Positions 49,978-57,555 of a stretch of DNA of 64,000 nucleotides are shown here, piece after piece. The stretch is taken from assembly GCF_042237075.1 (NCBI RefSeq), contig NZ_JBCGDC010000013.1, forward strand, positions 1-64,000, read 5' to 3'. The DNA comes from Polymorphospora lycopeni (GTDB lineage Bacteria; Actinomycetota; Actinomycetes; Mycobacteriales; Micromonosporaceae). A program made the position numbers and the translations under genes. The stretch's first letter is position 1; each line of letters starts with the position of its first letter. The notes beneath the pieces are model-generated. The model had not been told where the DNA came from. It did no database searches and saw only the letters and a program-made list of their open reading frames with translations.

Positions 49978-51279
49978 ATGGACTCCTTCTGGCCGGATGT
50001 CGACCGGCACCTCGTCCGCTACAGCGGCGCCGGCACCTTCACCCCCGAGATCATCGAACGGGCCGCCGGCAGCTACGTCTTCACCGGCGACGGCCGGCGC
50101 ATCCTCGACTTCACCTCCGGGCAGATGAGCGCCATCCTCGGCCACAGCCACCCCGAGATCGTCGCCACGGTCCAGCGTCAGGTCGCCACCCTCGACCACC
50201 TCTTCAGCGGGATGCTGAGCCGGCCGGTGGTCGACCTGGCCCGGCGGCTCGCCGGGTCACTGCCCGACCCGCTGGACAAGGTGCTGCTGTTGACGACCGG
50301 CGCCGAGGTCAACGAGGCCGCGATCAGGATGGCGAAACTGGTCACCGGCCGGCACGAGATCGTCTCGTTCGCCCGGTCCTGGCACGGCATGACCCAGGCC
50401 GCCGCGAACGCCACCTACAGCGCGGGCCGCAAGGGGTACGGCCCGGCCGCCCCCGGCAACCTGGCGATCCCGACCCCCAACGCCTACCGGCCGGACTTCC
50501 GTACCCCCGACGGCGAACTCGACTGGCGGCGCCAGCTCGACTTCTCCTTCGACCTCGTCGACGCCCAGTCGGTCGGCAGCCTCGCCGCCTGCATCGTCGA
50601 ACCGATCCTCAGCTCGGGCGGGGTCATCGACCCGCCGCCGGGATACCTGGCCGCGCTGCGCCGCAAGTGCGACGAACGCGGCATGCTCCTGATCCTCGAC
50701 GAGGCGCAGACCGGCCTGTGCCGCACCGGCACCTGGTACGCCTTCGAACGCGACGGCGTCGTCCCGGACATCCTCACCCTGTCGAAGACCCTCGGCGCCG
50801 GCCTGCCGCTCGCCGCGATGATCACCAGCGCCGACATCGAGCGGGCCGCGCACGAGCGCGGCTACCTGTTCTACACCACCCACGTCGCCGACCCGCTGGT
50901 CGCCGCCGTCGGCAACACCGTGCTCGACGTCCTGGAGCGCGACAAGCTCGATGCGGCGGCGGCCGACCTCGGCGCCTTCCTGCGCGAGGGGCTGGCCGAC
51001 CTGGCCGGCCGGCACGAGGTGATCGGCGACGTCCGTGGGCGCGGCCTGCTGATCGGCCTGGAGCTGGTGGTGTCCCGCGAGACCCGCGAAGGCGCCGACG
51101 CCCTCGGTGCCGCGGTCACCCGCCGTTGCCTGGAACTGGGCCTGCACATGAACGTGGTGCAGCTGCCGGGCATGGGCGGGGTGTTCCGGATCGCGCCGCC
51201 GCTGACCTGCACCCGCGACGAACTGGTCGAGGGGCTCGACATCCTCGACCGGGCGATCGGCGACGTGACCCGGGGGTAG
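49978..51279 (+). CDS. Class III aminotransferase, 2,2-dialkylglycine decarboxylase-like
   Basis: The 433-residue PLP enzyme has the class III fold; the cofactor lysine is in LTLSKTLGAGLPLAAM, the PLP-phosphate and ring contacts lie in LLTTGAEVNEAAIRMAK and LLILDEAQTGLCRTG, and SWHGMTQAAANATYSAGRKG is close to dialkylglycine decarboxylases, which decarboxylate 2,2-dialkylglycines and transfer the amino group to pyruvate. A different omega-transaminase activity is not excluded. ATG 49978 is at the expected N-terminus (MDSFWPDVDRHLVRYS); ATG 49942 lies upstream of the promoter -10 box. The divergent LysR gene probably controls it. Confidence 0.83.
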   Translation: MDSFWPDVDRHLVRYSGAGTFTPEIIERAAGSYVFTGDGRRILDFTSGQMSAILGHSHPEIVATVQRQVATLDHLFSGMLSRPVVDLARRLAGSLPDPLDKVLLLTTGAEVNEAAIRMAKLVTGRHEIVSFARSWHGMTQAAANATYSAGRKGYGPAAPGNLAIPTPNAYRPDFRTPDGELDWRRQLDFSFDLVDAQSVGSLAACIVEPILSSGGVIDPPPGYLAALRRKCDERGMLLILDEAQTGLCRTGTWYAFERDGVVPDILTLSKTLGAGLPLAAMITSADIERAAHERGYLFYTTHVADPLVAAVGNTVLDVLERDKLDAAAADLGAFLREGLADLAGRHEVIGDVRGRGLLIGLELVVSRETREGADALGAAVTRRCLELGLHMNVVQLPGMGGVFRIAPPLTCTRDELVEGLDILDRAIGDVTRG

Positions 51280-51280
51280 C

Positions 51281-51301
51281 CGCCCCGCGCGGTGTGGGGC
51301 G
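51281..51301. terminator. Small hairpin between two convergent genes
   Basis: CGCCCC (51281-51286) and GGGGCG (51296-51301) with a nine-base loop lie between the aminotransferase stop (51279) and the GH43 stop (51310). Weak but well placed. Confidence 0.5.
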
Positions 51302-51309
51302 ACGGCCCG

Positions 51310-52863
51310 TCAGTCGACGGGTTCGTGGTCGCACCAGTCGAAGCCGACGGTGCCGGCGGCGGCGTACATCCCGATGACCCGGCCGGTGAAGCCGCCGGCC
51401 ACCTCGGTCGACAGGTAGCGGCCGTCGAGTTCGGCCAGCACGTCGAAGGTGCCGTCGGCCGCCTCGACGCCGAGCCGCAGCAGGTCGGGTTCCCGGCACG
51501 GGTGCCAGTCGGCGGGGGAGGAGGCGCGTACGTCGATCCGCAGCCGGACCGCGCCGGCGGGTGCGGTCCGGGTGGCGACCGTCTGGCGCAGCCCGCCGGT
51601 GCGGGCGGTGACCCGTACCTCGCCGTCGCCGACCTCGATCCCGCAGTGGTGCCGCTCGTCGAGACGTACCGCGAGACCGCCGCACCCGGCGGTGGCGTCG
51701 ACCAGGGTGCGTACCCGGCAGGACGGGTGCTGCTGGCGGCGGCCGACGAACACGATGTCGGGTTCGTCGAGCGACCGGCCACAGGCGTGGAGGGTGAGCC
51801 AGCCGGGGCGCTCCGTGGTCGACCACGTCTCGTCGGGCCGCGACCGCACCGAGATCCACGCCGGGTGCAGCCGCCCGGCGTCGAAGTCGTCGCGCACCGG
51901 TGGCGCCGCGACCGGCCGCGGCGGCCACGGCGGCGCCGCCATCGCCGGCGTGACCTCGCCGACGACCGGCCAGCCGTCCACCCAGGTGACCGGCGCCAGG
52001 AACGTCTCGCGGCCCATGACGTGCCAGCCGGGGGTGCCGCCGTGTGGCCGTACGCCGAGCAGCACCATCCACCACGTGCCGTCGGGTGCCTCGACGAGGT
52101 CGGCGTGGCCGGTGTTCTGGATCGGGCGGCCGGTGCTGCGGTGGCTGAGGATCGGGTTGGCCGGGCACGGCTCGAACGGCCCGTCGGGCGCCGGCCCGCG
52201 CGCGATCGACACGCCGTGCCCCCGTTCGGTGCCGCCTTCGGCGATCATCAGATACCAGTGGTCGCCGATCCGGTACAGGTGCGGGGCCTCCGGTGCCTGG
52301 GCGCCGGGCGTGCCGGACCACAGCCGGTGCGGCCGGCCGAACGAGCGGCCGGTCGCCGGGTCGATCCGGATCTGCTCGACCCCGGCGTACGTGCACCAGC
52401 AGTCACCGCGCTCGTCCCAGGCCAGGTCCGGGTCGATTCCCGCGACGCCGGGGACGCGGATCGGCTCGGACCACGGGCCGGCCGGGTCGGTGGTGGTGAA
52501 CACCATGGTGCCGCCGCCCGGCGCGGCGTTTGTCGTGATCAGCCAGAAGCGGCCGTCGTGGTGGCGCAGCGTCGGCGCGTAGACACCGCCGGAGGCCGGG
52601 GTGCCGGCCGGCAGGGACAACTGGCTGGGCCGGTCCAGCGCGTTGCCGATCTGTTCCCAGTGGACCAGGTCCCGGCTGTGGAACACCGGCACCCCGGGGA
52701 AGTATTCGAAGCTGGAACAGACCAGGAAGTAGTCGTCGCCGACCCGGCACACGCTCGGGTCGGGATGGAACCCGGCGACGACCGGGTTGGTGAACGTGCC
52801 GCCGGCCCAGCCGGCCGGAGCGGTCGAGGTGCTGGTGGTGGCTGCTGTCCCGGCCGCGTGCAT
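51310..52863 (-). CDS. GH43 beta-xylosidase/arabinofuranosidase-type enzyme with C-terminal beta-sandwich
   Basis: The 517-residue enzyme has the GH43 propeller with FHPDPSVCRVGDDYFLVCSS and FEYFPGVPVFHSRDLVHW, a hallmark of the xylosidase subfamilies, GGVYAPTLRHHDGRFWLIT and APEAPHLYRIGDHWYLMIAE with the likely acid, and a C-terminal sandwich (from about 320; RDDFDAGRLHPAW) of the GH43_C2/XynB type. No signal peptide is seen from ATG 52863, which follows a run of G; an upstream frame reaches 53010 inside the promoter. It is a single-gene unit, with a good promoter on the minus strand, not linked to either LacI motif. Confidence 0.88.
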   Translation of the reverse strand: MHAAGTAATTSTSTAPAGWAGGTFTNPVVAGFHPDPSVCRVGDDYFLVCSSFEYFPGVPVFHSRDLVHWEQIGNALDRPSQLSLPAGTPASGGVYAPTLRHHDGRFWLITTNAAPGGGTMVFTTTDPAGPWSEPIRVPGVAGIDPDLAWDERGDCWCTYAGVEQIRIDPATGRSFGRPHRLWSGTPGAQAPEAPHLYRIGDHWYLMIAEGGTERGHGVSIARGPAPDGPFEPCPANPILSHRSTGRPIQNTGHADLVEAPDGTWWMVLLGVRPHGGTPGWHVMGRETFLAPVTWVDGWPVVGEVTPAMAAPPWPPRPVAAPPVRDDFDAGRLHPAWISVRSRPDETWSTTERPGWLTLHACGRSLDEPDIVFVGRRQQHPSCRVRTLVDATAGCGGLAVRLDERHHCGIEVGDGEVRVTARTGGLRQTVATRTAPAGAVRLRIDVRASSPADWHPCREPDLLRLGVEAADGTFDVLAELDGRYLSTEVAGGFTGRVIGMYAAAGTVGFDWCDHEPVD

Positions 52864-53009
52864 CCGCTGCCCCCCCCCGAGTCGGCGGTGGTGGGTCCGC
52901 GTCTGCGGGCGGCGGGCGCGGACCGGGTTCACCGCGGCCCTGCGACGTCGGAAGGTGTTCCCGGGCGGGTGGCCCGTCGGTGCAGGACGCCCGGAATGCG
53001 GCGATGCCA

Positions 53010-53038
53010 ACCATATAGCCGCGGGGATCGATACTCAA
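53010..53038 (-). promoter_or_regulatory. Promoter of the GH43 gene
   Basis: On the minus strand TTGAGT (53033-53038) and TATGGT (53010-53015) are 17 bases apart. About 145 bases separate the -10 box from ATG 52863, and nothing else is seen there. Confidence 0.55.
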
Positions 53039-53115
53039 CGCTCTGATGTGGACGCTCTGCCCGCAGCCCGACCGACAGGCCGCCGGCGTCGCGTGGCGGT
53101 GCCTATGCTCCCGGC

Positions 53116-53508
53116 ATGCGGCTTGAGCAGATCACCATCGTGGTGCAGGAGTACGACCCGGCGATCACCTTCTTCACCGGGGTGCTCGGCTTCGAACTCG
53201 TCGAGGACTCGCCGTCGCTGACCAACGACGGCCGGCCAAAGCGGTGGGTCGTGGTGCGGCCGCCGGGCGCCGAGACCGGCATCCTGCTCGCCCGCGCCGA
53301 CGGGGAGCGGCAGCGCGCCGCGGTCGGCGACCAGACCGCCGGCCGGGTCGGGTTCTTCCTGCGCGTCGACGACTTCGACGCCACGTACCGACGGCTGGTC
53401 GACGCCGGGGTCCGGTTCGTGACCGAACCCCGCGACCAGCCGTACGGCCGCGTCGTCGTCTTCCTCGACATCGCCGGCAACCGGTGGGATCTGCTCGGCC
53501 CGGCCTGA
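53116..53508 (+). CDS. VOC-family (glyoxalase-like) protein
   Basis: The 130-residue protein folds as two beta-alpha-beta-beta-beta units of the vicinal oxygen chelate family: LEQITIVVQEYDPAITFFTG, WVVVRPPGAETGILLA, VGFFLRVDDFDATYRRLVDA and VVFLDIAGNRWDLLGP. The metal-ligand glutamate expected near the end is Asp (FLDIAGNRWDL) so the chemistry may differ; substrate is unknown. TATGCT at 53104-53109 lies six bases before ATG 53116, so translation is probably leaderless. Confidence 0.85.
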   Translation: MRLEQITIVVQEYDPAITFFTGVLGFELVEDSPSLTNDGRPKRWVVVRPPGAETGILLARADGERQRAAVGDQTAGRVGFFLRVDDFDATYRRLVDAGVRFVTEPRDQPYGRVVVFLDIAGNRWDLLGPA

Positions 53509-53591
53509 GCCCCGGGGCCGGGGGAATCCGGGCGGCGGGCCGCCGGACGTGCGATCGTGGCCGGAGCGGCGGGAGAAGGGGGGCGCGGAGC

Positions 53592-54569
53592 GTGGACGAC
53601 CAGCCGGCGGACGGCCGGGTGATCGGGCTGGTGGTGCATCCGACCAGGCCGGTCGCCGAGTCGGTACGGACCCTGCTCGACGCCGCCGGGCGGCTCGGCG
53701 CCACCGTCGTCGCCCGGGATGCCGACGTCGGCCGGGTCGCCGACGACCGGGTCACCCTCCTCGACCAGGGCACCTTCCTCGAGCGGGTCGGCATCGTGGT
53801 CAGCCTCGGCGGCGACGGCACCATGCTCGGCGCCATGCGGCTGCTCGTCGGGCGGGACGTTCCCGTACTCGGGGTCAACCACGGCCACCTCGGCTTCCTC
53901 GTCGAGATCGCCCCGCCCGACCTGGCCGCCGCGGTGGACCGCCTCGTCGCCGGCGACTTCACCCTCGAACCGCACGCCAACCTCGACATCACCGTCACCG
54001 GCGGACCGGACGGCGTGACCCGCCACGTCGCGTTCAACGACGTCGTCCTGACCCCCGCCGCACCGCCCGGCGGCACCGTCGTCGACCTGCTCGTCAACGA
54101 CGCCCGGTACGGCTACTACCGCTGCGACGCGGTGGTCGCCTGCACCCCGACCGGATCGACGGCGTACAACTACGCCGCCGGCGGGCCGGTGCTGTCGCCG
54201 TCGGCGGCGACGGTCGCGGTCACCCCGGTCGCGCCGATGTCCGGCATCAACCGGGCGGTGGTCTTCGGCGGCACCGACACCATCGGCCTGCACAATCCGG
54301 CGCGGACCGCGCTGCGGATCACCGTCGACGGCACCGACGCCGGCCGGCTGCCGCCGGACGGCACCCTGTCGGTCACCGTACGGGCCGGCGGCGTCAACGT
54401 CGTCCGGCTCGATCCGACCGCGCACGCCCAGCGCAGCCGGGTCAAGCTGAGCCTGCTCGACCTGCCGCTGCGCCCCGACCAGCTCCTCGACCTGGTCCCG
54501 CCCCGGCTGCGTGACCAGGCCCGCCACGCCGGCGGACTGGCGTCCGGCCGGATTCCCGACGACCGGTAG
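53592..54569 (+). CDS. nadK: NAD kinase
   Basis: The 325-residue enzyme phosphorylates NAD to NADP. Characteristic stretches are VSLGGDGTMLGAMRLL with the GGDGT motif, GVNHGHLGFLVEIAP, HVAFNDVVL and CTPTGSTAYNYAAGGPVLSP. GTG 53592 has GGAG upstream; the longer frame to 53244 overlaps the VOC gene. It is somewhat longer than the housekeeping actinobacterial enzyme at its C-terminus (ARHAGGLASGRIPDDR), and lies apart from the recN/tlyA-type setting usual for the main gene, so it may be a second copy. Confidence 0.92.
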   Translation: MDDQPADGRVIGLVVHPTRPVAESVRTLLDAAGRLGATVVARDADVGRVADDRVTLLDQGTFLERVGIVVSLGGDGTMLGAMRLLVGRDVPVLGVNHGHLGFLVEIAPPDLAAAVDRLVAGDFTLEPHANLDITVTGGPDGVTRHVAFNDVVLTPAAPPGGTVVDLLVNDARYGYYRCDAVVACTPTGSTAYNYAAGGPVLSPSAATVAVTPVAPMSGINRAVVFGGTDTIGLHNPARTALRITVDGTDAGRLPPDGTLSVTVRAGGVNVVRLDPTAHAQRSRVKLSLLDLPLRPDQLLDLVPPRLRDQARHAGGLASGRIPDDR

Positions 54570-54606
54570 GGTCGCCCCGCCCACTGGCGGCCGGTCGGGT
54601 AGATCG

Positions 54607-54636
54607 ACTTTGGTCAGGTCCGGTATCGACCAAAGT
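54607..54636. repeat. Perfect inverted repeat before the DUF418 gene
   Basis: ACTTTGGTC (54607-54615) and GACCAAAGT (54628-54636) are exact reverse complements with 12 bases between. It is AT-rich compared with its surroundings and not GC-rich like the terminators here, so an operator is more likely than a terminator. Confidence 0.6.
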
Positions 54637-54714
54637 GGTCTGGCTACCGGCCGGTGAGCGCGGTTGGCTGATCGACATGTCAGCACCGCTTCCTCCGGAC
54701 CTTCGAGATGCCTC

Positions 54715-55866
54715 GTGACGACAGATCTGTCCCACCCGACCGCCCTTGCGTCGCGCGCCCTGGGGCCCGACCTCGCACGTGGCTTCATGCTGTTGTTCAT
54801 CGCCCTGGCCAACTCGCACTACTTCCTGCGTGGCCCGTCGGTGCTCGGCGGCTACCCGCGTGACGGATCGGGCGTCGACTCGGCCGTCACCTGGTTGCTC
54901 TCGACCTTCGTCGACGGTCGGGCGTTTCCGATGTTCGGGCTGTTGTTCGGGTACGGCGTCGCCCAGATCGCGCGCAGACAGCGGACGCTCGGGCCGTGGG
55001 CCGTACGCCGGCTGCTGTGGCGGCGCAGCCTGGTGCTGATCGTCGTGGGCTTCCTGCACGCGCTGCTGCTCTACGCCGGCGACATCCTGGCGGCGTACGG
55101 CGTGCTCCTGCTCGTGGGCGCCTGGTTGGTGCGCTGGAAGGACGGCTGGCTGCTACTGACGGCCCTGCTGTTCTTCGCGCTCGGTGCGCTGCCGGGCGAC
55201 GGATCGTCGACCATCGACAGCAGCCATCCGGACGTTGCGATGCTGCCACCGGACGTGCCCACCATGCTCGTCGAGCGGGCCCAGGTATCCCTCTACATCG
55301 CCTTCCTGGGCCCCGTCGGCTTCCTGTGCCCGTTCGCGATCGGGCTCTGGGCGGGGCGGCGGCGCATCCTGGAGCGGCCGGAGCGGCACCGGATGTTGCT
55401 GTGGGGTACGGCGTCGGTCGGGATCGGCGCCGCGGTGCTCGGCGCCCAACCGATCTCGCTGATGCTCGCCGGAGTGCTGGCACCCCCGGACCAGCCGACG
55501 CTCGAACTGATCGGCCCCCTGCATGACGCCACCGGGGTCCTGGGCGGTCTCGGCTACGCCGCGCTGCTGTCGCTGATCGCCGTCCGGTTCCAGGCTCGCG
55601 GCCCTGGGCGGATGGTCGACGTGATCGCCGCGGCCGGTGAGCGATCGATGACCTGTTACCTGGCCCAGTCGGTGGTCTGGGCGGTCGTCTTCACCCCGTT
55701 CCTACTTGATCTCTCCGCCACCCTGACCGTCGCCGGCACGGCGTTTCTCGCCACCACGACGTGGCTGTCCACCGTGCTGCTGGCGGACTGGATGCGGCGG
55801 ACCGGACGGCGGGGGCCGTTCGAGGTACTGGTCCGACGGGTCACGTACCGGCGCAGCGGGTGGTAG
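54715..55866 (+). CDS. DUF418-family membrane protein
   Basis: The protein of about 383 residues has many hydrophobic helices. ARGFMLLFIALANSHYFL, FPMFGLLFGYGVAQIARRQ, VGFLHALLLYAGDILAAYGV and the C-terminal AGERSMTCYLAQSVVW segment match the YeiB/DUF418 family, a group of membrane proteins of unproven transport or acyltransferase-like function. The start is uncertain: GTG 54715 is used here, TTG 54664 is in frame upstream. A perfect inverted repeat lies 80-110 bases before it and may be its operator. Confidence 0.85.
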   Translation: MTTDLSHPTALASRALGPDLARGFMLLFIALANSHYFLRGPSVLGGYPRDGSGVDSAVTWLLSTFVDGRAFPMFGLLFGYGVAQIARRQRTLGPWAVRRLLWRRSLVLIVVGFLHALLLYAGDILAAYGVLLLVGAWLVRWKDGWLLLTALLFFALGALPGDGSSTIDSSHPDVAMLPPDVPTMLVERAQVSLYIAFLGPVGFLCPFAIGLWAGRRRILERPERHRMLLWGTASVGIGAAVLGAQPISLMLAGVLAPPDQPTLELIGPLHDATGVLGGLGYAALLSLIAVRFQARGPGRMVDVIAAAGERSMTCYLAQSVVWAVVFTPFLLDLSATLTVAGTAFLATTTWLSTVLLADWMRRTGRRGPFEVLVRRVTYRRSGW

Positions 55867-55923
55867 TCCGCGTACCGCCCGGTAGCGCGGCGGCGATGGT
55901 CCCGGCGCCGCCGGTCAAAGCGG

Positions 55924-56175
55924 TCACCGGCCAGTCGGCGACGCCGGGGGAACCGGAGTTGGCGCCACCGCCGTCATGCGGAGCAGCCGCGTCGCGAAGA
56001 CCGCGTACCAGCCGAACCCGACCGCCTGGCTGATTCGCTGGCGGACGCCGTGGCCGGTGCCTGTCAGGGTGTCCATGTCGAAGCCGCGTGCGGCGATGGC
56101 GATGGTGACCGGTGTGAGGATCCCGGCGGCGACGCTGCCCAGCACTGCCAGCGCAAGCTCGCTCGGAGTCTCCAC
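55924..56175 (-). CDS. Small hypothetical membrane protein
   Basis: The frame of 83 codons starts at GTG 56175 (METPSELALAVLGSVAAGIL) and has one clear hydrophobic stretch followed by an amphipathic region with GFGWYAVFATRLL. Third codon positions are very GC-rich, supporting coding use in this frame rather than in the opposite ones. No strong ribosome site is visible and no family is recognised. It could also be a remnant, since the surrounding 1.5 kb is gene-poor. Confidence 0.45.
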   Translation of the reverse strand: METPSELALAVLGSVAAGILTPVTIAIAARGFDMDTLTGTGHGVRQRISQAVGFGWYAVFATRLLRMTAVAPTPVPPASPTGR

Positions 56176-56234
56176 AGCCGGGGACTGCTTGCCCGGTCCG
56201 GTATGACCTGCTGCCCTGACGTACGCACGGCGAC

Positions 56235-56534
56235 GTGGTGCTGTTCCGACAGCCCGGCGAGGTGACGGCGCTGCAGCGGGTGGTGGGGCTGCCCGGGGAT
56301 CTGCTCTCCTGTGCCGGTGGGCGGCTGCACCGCAACGGTGCCCCGGCGCAGGAGCCGTACCTGCGAGCCAGGGCCGAACTGGCCACCGAACGCGAGCCCG
56401 TGACGGTACCCGAGGACACGGTCTACGTGATGGGTGACGATCGCGCGATATCGCGGGACTCGCGGGCGTACGGACCCGTCCCCGACGGCGATGTCACCGG
56501 CCGTGTCGTCACCCGGCTCTGGCCACTCGGATGA
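56235..56534 (+). pseudogene. Signal peptidase I remnant lacking its catalytic N-terminus
   Basis: The readable part matches the C-terminal two thirds of bacterial type I signal peptidase: GDVVLF before the start, LQRVVGLPGDLL, and YVMGDDRAISRDSRAYGPVP, the conserved GDNR-SRDSR box. The membrane helix and catalytic Ser motif are missing, with an in-frame TGA at 56217-56219, and the general-base lysine that normally precedes RVVGLPGD is Gln here. The preceding bases look like the same gene in a shifted frame. A decayed lepB-like copy is the best reading; a diverged active form cannot be excluded. Confidence 0.6.
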
Positions 56535-56720
56535 TCGGCCGGAGCGCTCGTGGCGCGTAGCGGTGCGCTCGGCACGGCCGCCGTCGTGCTGCCCACCGCG
56601 GCCCTGTCGGCAGCCTTCGGCCTGCTCCGAAAGGGCCCGCCTCCTGTGACGTGCCCGTTCAGGACGCAGGTGAAGCGAGGCTCCCGGATGTCGGGCGACG
56701 TCGCGCGAGGCAGCGGGGAG
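56535..56720. other. Gene-free spacer after the signal peptidase remnant
   Basis: A short plus-strand frame from GTG 56550 begins with a hydrophobic stretch (LGTAAVVLPTAALSAAFGLL) but then runs antisense into the GNAT gene. Nothing here can be supported as a gene. Confidence 0.4.
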
Positions 56721-57302
56721 TCAGCTGGCGGGCACCGGCTCGGGCGACGGCCGCCACTCTCGCCTGATCAGCCCGTAGACCCACGAGTCGGAAACCTCGC
56801 CGTTTACGACGCAGTCTTCGCGCAGGGTCCCTTCGCGCACGAACCCGAGCTTCTCCAGTACGCGGGCAGATGCCAGGTTGCGGGTATCGGTCTCGGCCTG
56901 GACGCGATTCAGGTCCAGCGTGTCGAACGCCCACCGCAGCAGAGCCCGCGCGGCCTCCGTCGCGTAGCCGTGGCCCCACGCTGCCTCGTCGAAGCAGTAG
57001 CCCAGCGCTGCGCTGCGGTAGTCCGGGTTCCACCGGTTCAGGCTGCACCAGCCGATGAACGTCCGGTCGGAGTCACGATCCACGGCCAGCCGCGCACCGG
57101 TGCCCTGCTCTGCCATCTGCCGGCAGGCCGTGATGAACCGCTCGGCGCGTGCGCGTTCGCTCCACGGTGGCGCGTCCCAGTAGCGCAGCACGTAGGCGTT
57201 GCTGTGCAGCGCGAAGAGATCGTCCGCATCCGCGTCGTCGAAGGGACGCAGGCTGAGGCGGGTGGTGTGCAGCGTGGGGGTGGGCAGCGACATGGCGGTC
57301 AT
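56721..57302 (-). CDS. GNAT-family N-acetyltransferase (RimJ/RimL type)
   Basis: The 193-residue protein has the RimJ/RimL opening PTLHTTRLSLRPFDDADADD, a core with ALGYCFDEAAWGHGYATEAA (the acetyl-CoA-binding loop is WGHGYATEA), RALLRWAFDTLDLNRVQAET and SARVLEKLGFVREGTLRED. It would acetylate a protein N-terminus or small amine; the target is unknown. ATG 57302 has AGGA six bases upstream; ATG 57293 is possible. It is alone, with small unidentified frames on either side. Confidence 0.88.
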   Translation of the reverse strand: MTAMSLPTPTLHTTRLSLRPFDDADADDLFALHSNAYVLRYWDAPPWSERARAERFITACRQMAEQGTGARLAVDRDSDRTFIGWCSLNRWNPDYRSAALGYCFDEAAWGHGYATEAARALLRWAFDTLDLNRVQAETDTRNLASARVLEKLGFVREGTLREDCVVNGEVSDSWVYGLIRREWRPSPEPVPAS

Positions 57303-57358
57303 GCTCCGTCCTGTGATTGATGGCCGGTCAACCAGACATCCGGTGCCGGCCCCTCGCA

Positions 57359-57487
57359 ATGGGTTTTCCCGGCGGGCGGGCCCTGCTCGAGTACGTGGGG
57401 CCCGACCGCGAGGTCGCCAGGTGGTCCCTGCTCGTCGGCTGGCCCGACGAGCTGCCGGAGCTGCGTGCAGCATCCCCGGCGGTGTAG
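57359..57487 (+). CDS. Possible small ORF or gene fragment of 42 codons
   Basis: The frame runs from ATG 57359 to TAG 57485-57487 and reads MGFPGGRALLEYVGPDREVA, then RWSLLVGWPDELPELRAASP. Codon use is GC-rich in third position and the sequence looks protein-like, but there is no ribosome site and no family match. It may be the tail of a lost gene between the GNAT gene and the next terminator. Confidence 0.25.
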   Translation: MGFPGGRALLEYVGPDREVARWSLLVGWPDELPELRAASPAV

Positions 57488-57500
57488 GGCCGCAGACGCC

Positions 57501-57543
57501 AGCCGGGGTACGGCGGGTCGGGACTACCCGCCGTACCCCGGCT
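57501..57543 (-). terminator. Strong terminator after the secreted dehydrogenase gene
   Basis: Perfect 18-base arms (57501-57518 and 57526-57543) enclose a seven-base loop. It lies 13 bases past the stop of the minus-strand gene ending at 57556 and is the longest perfect hairpin in the window. Confidence 0.85.
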
Positions 57544-57555
57544 CTCACCTGCCGG

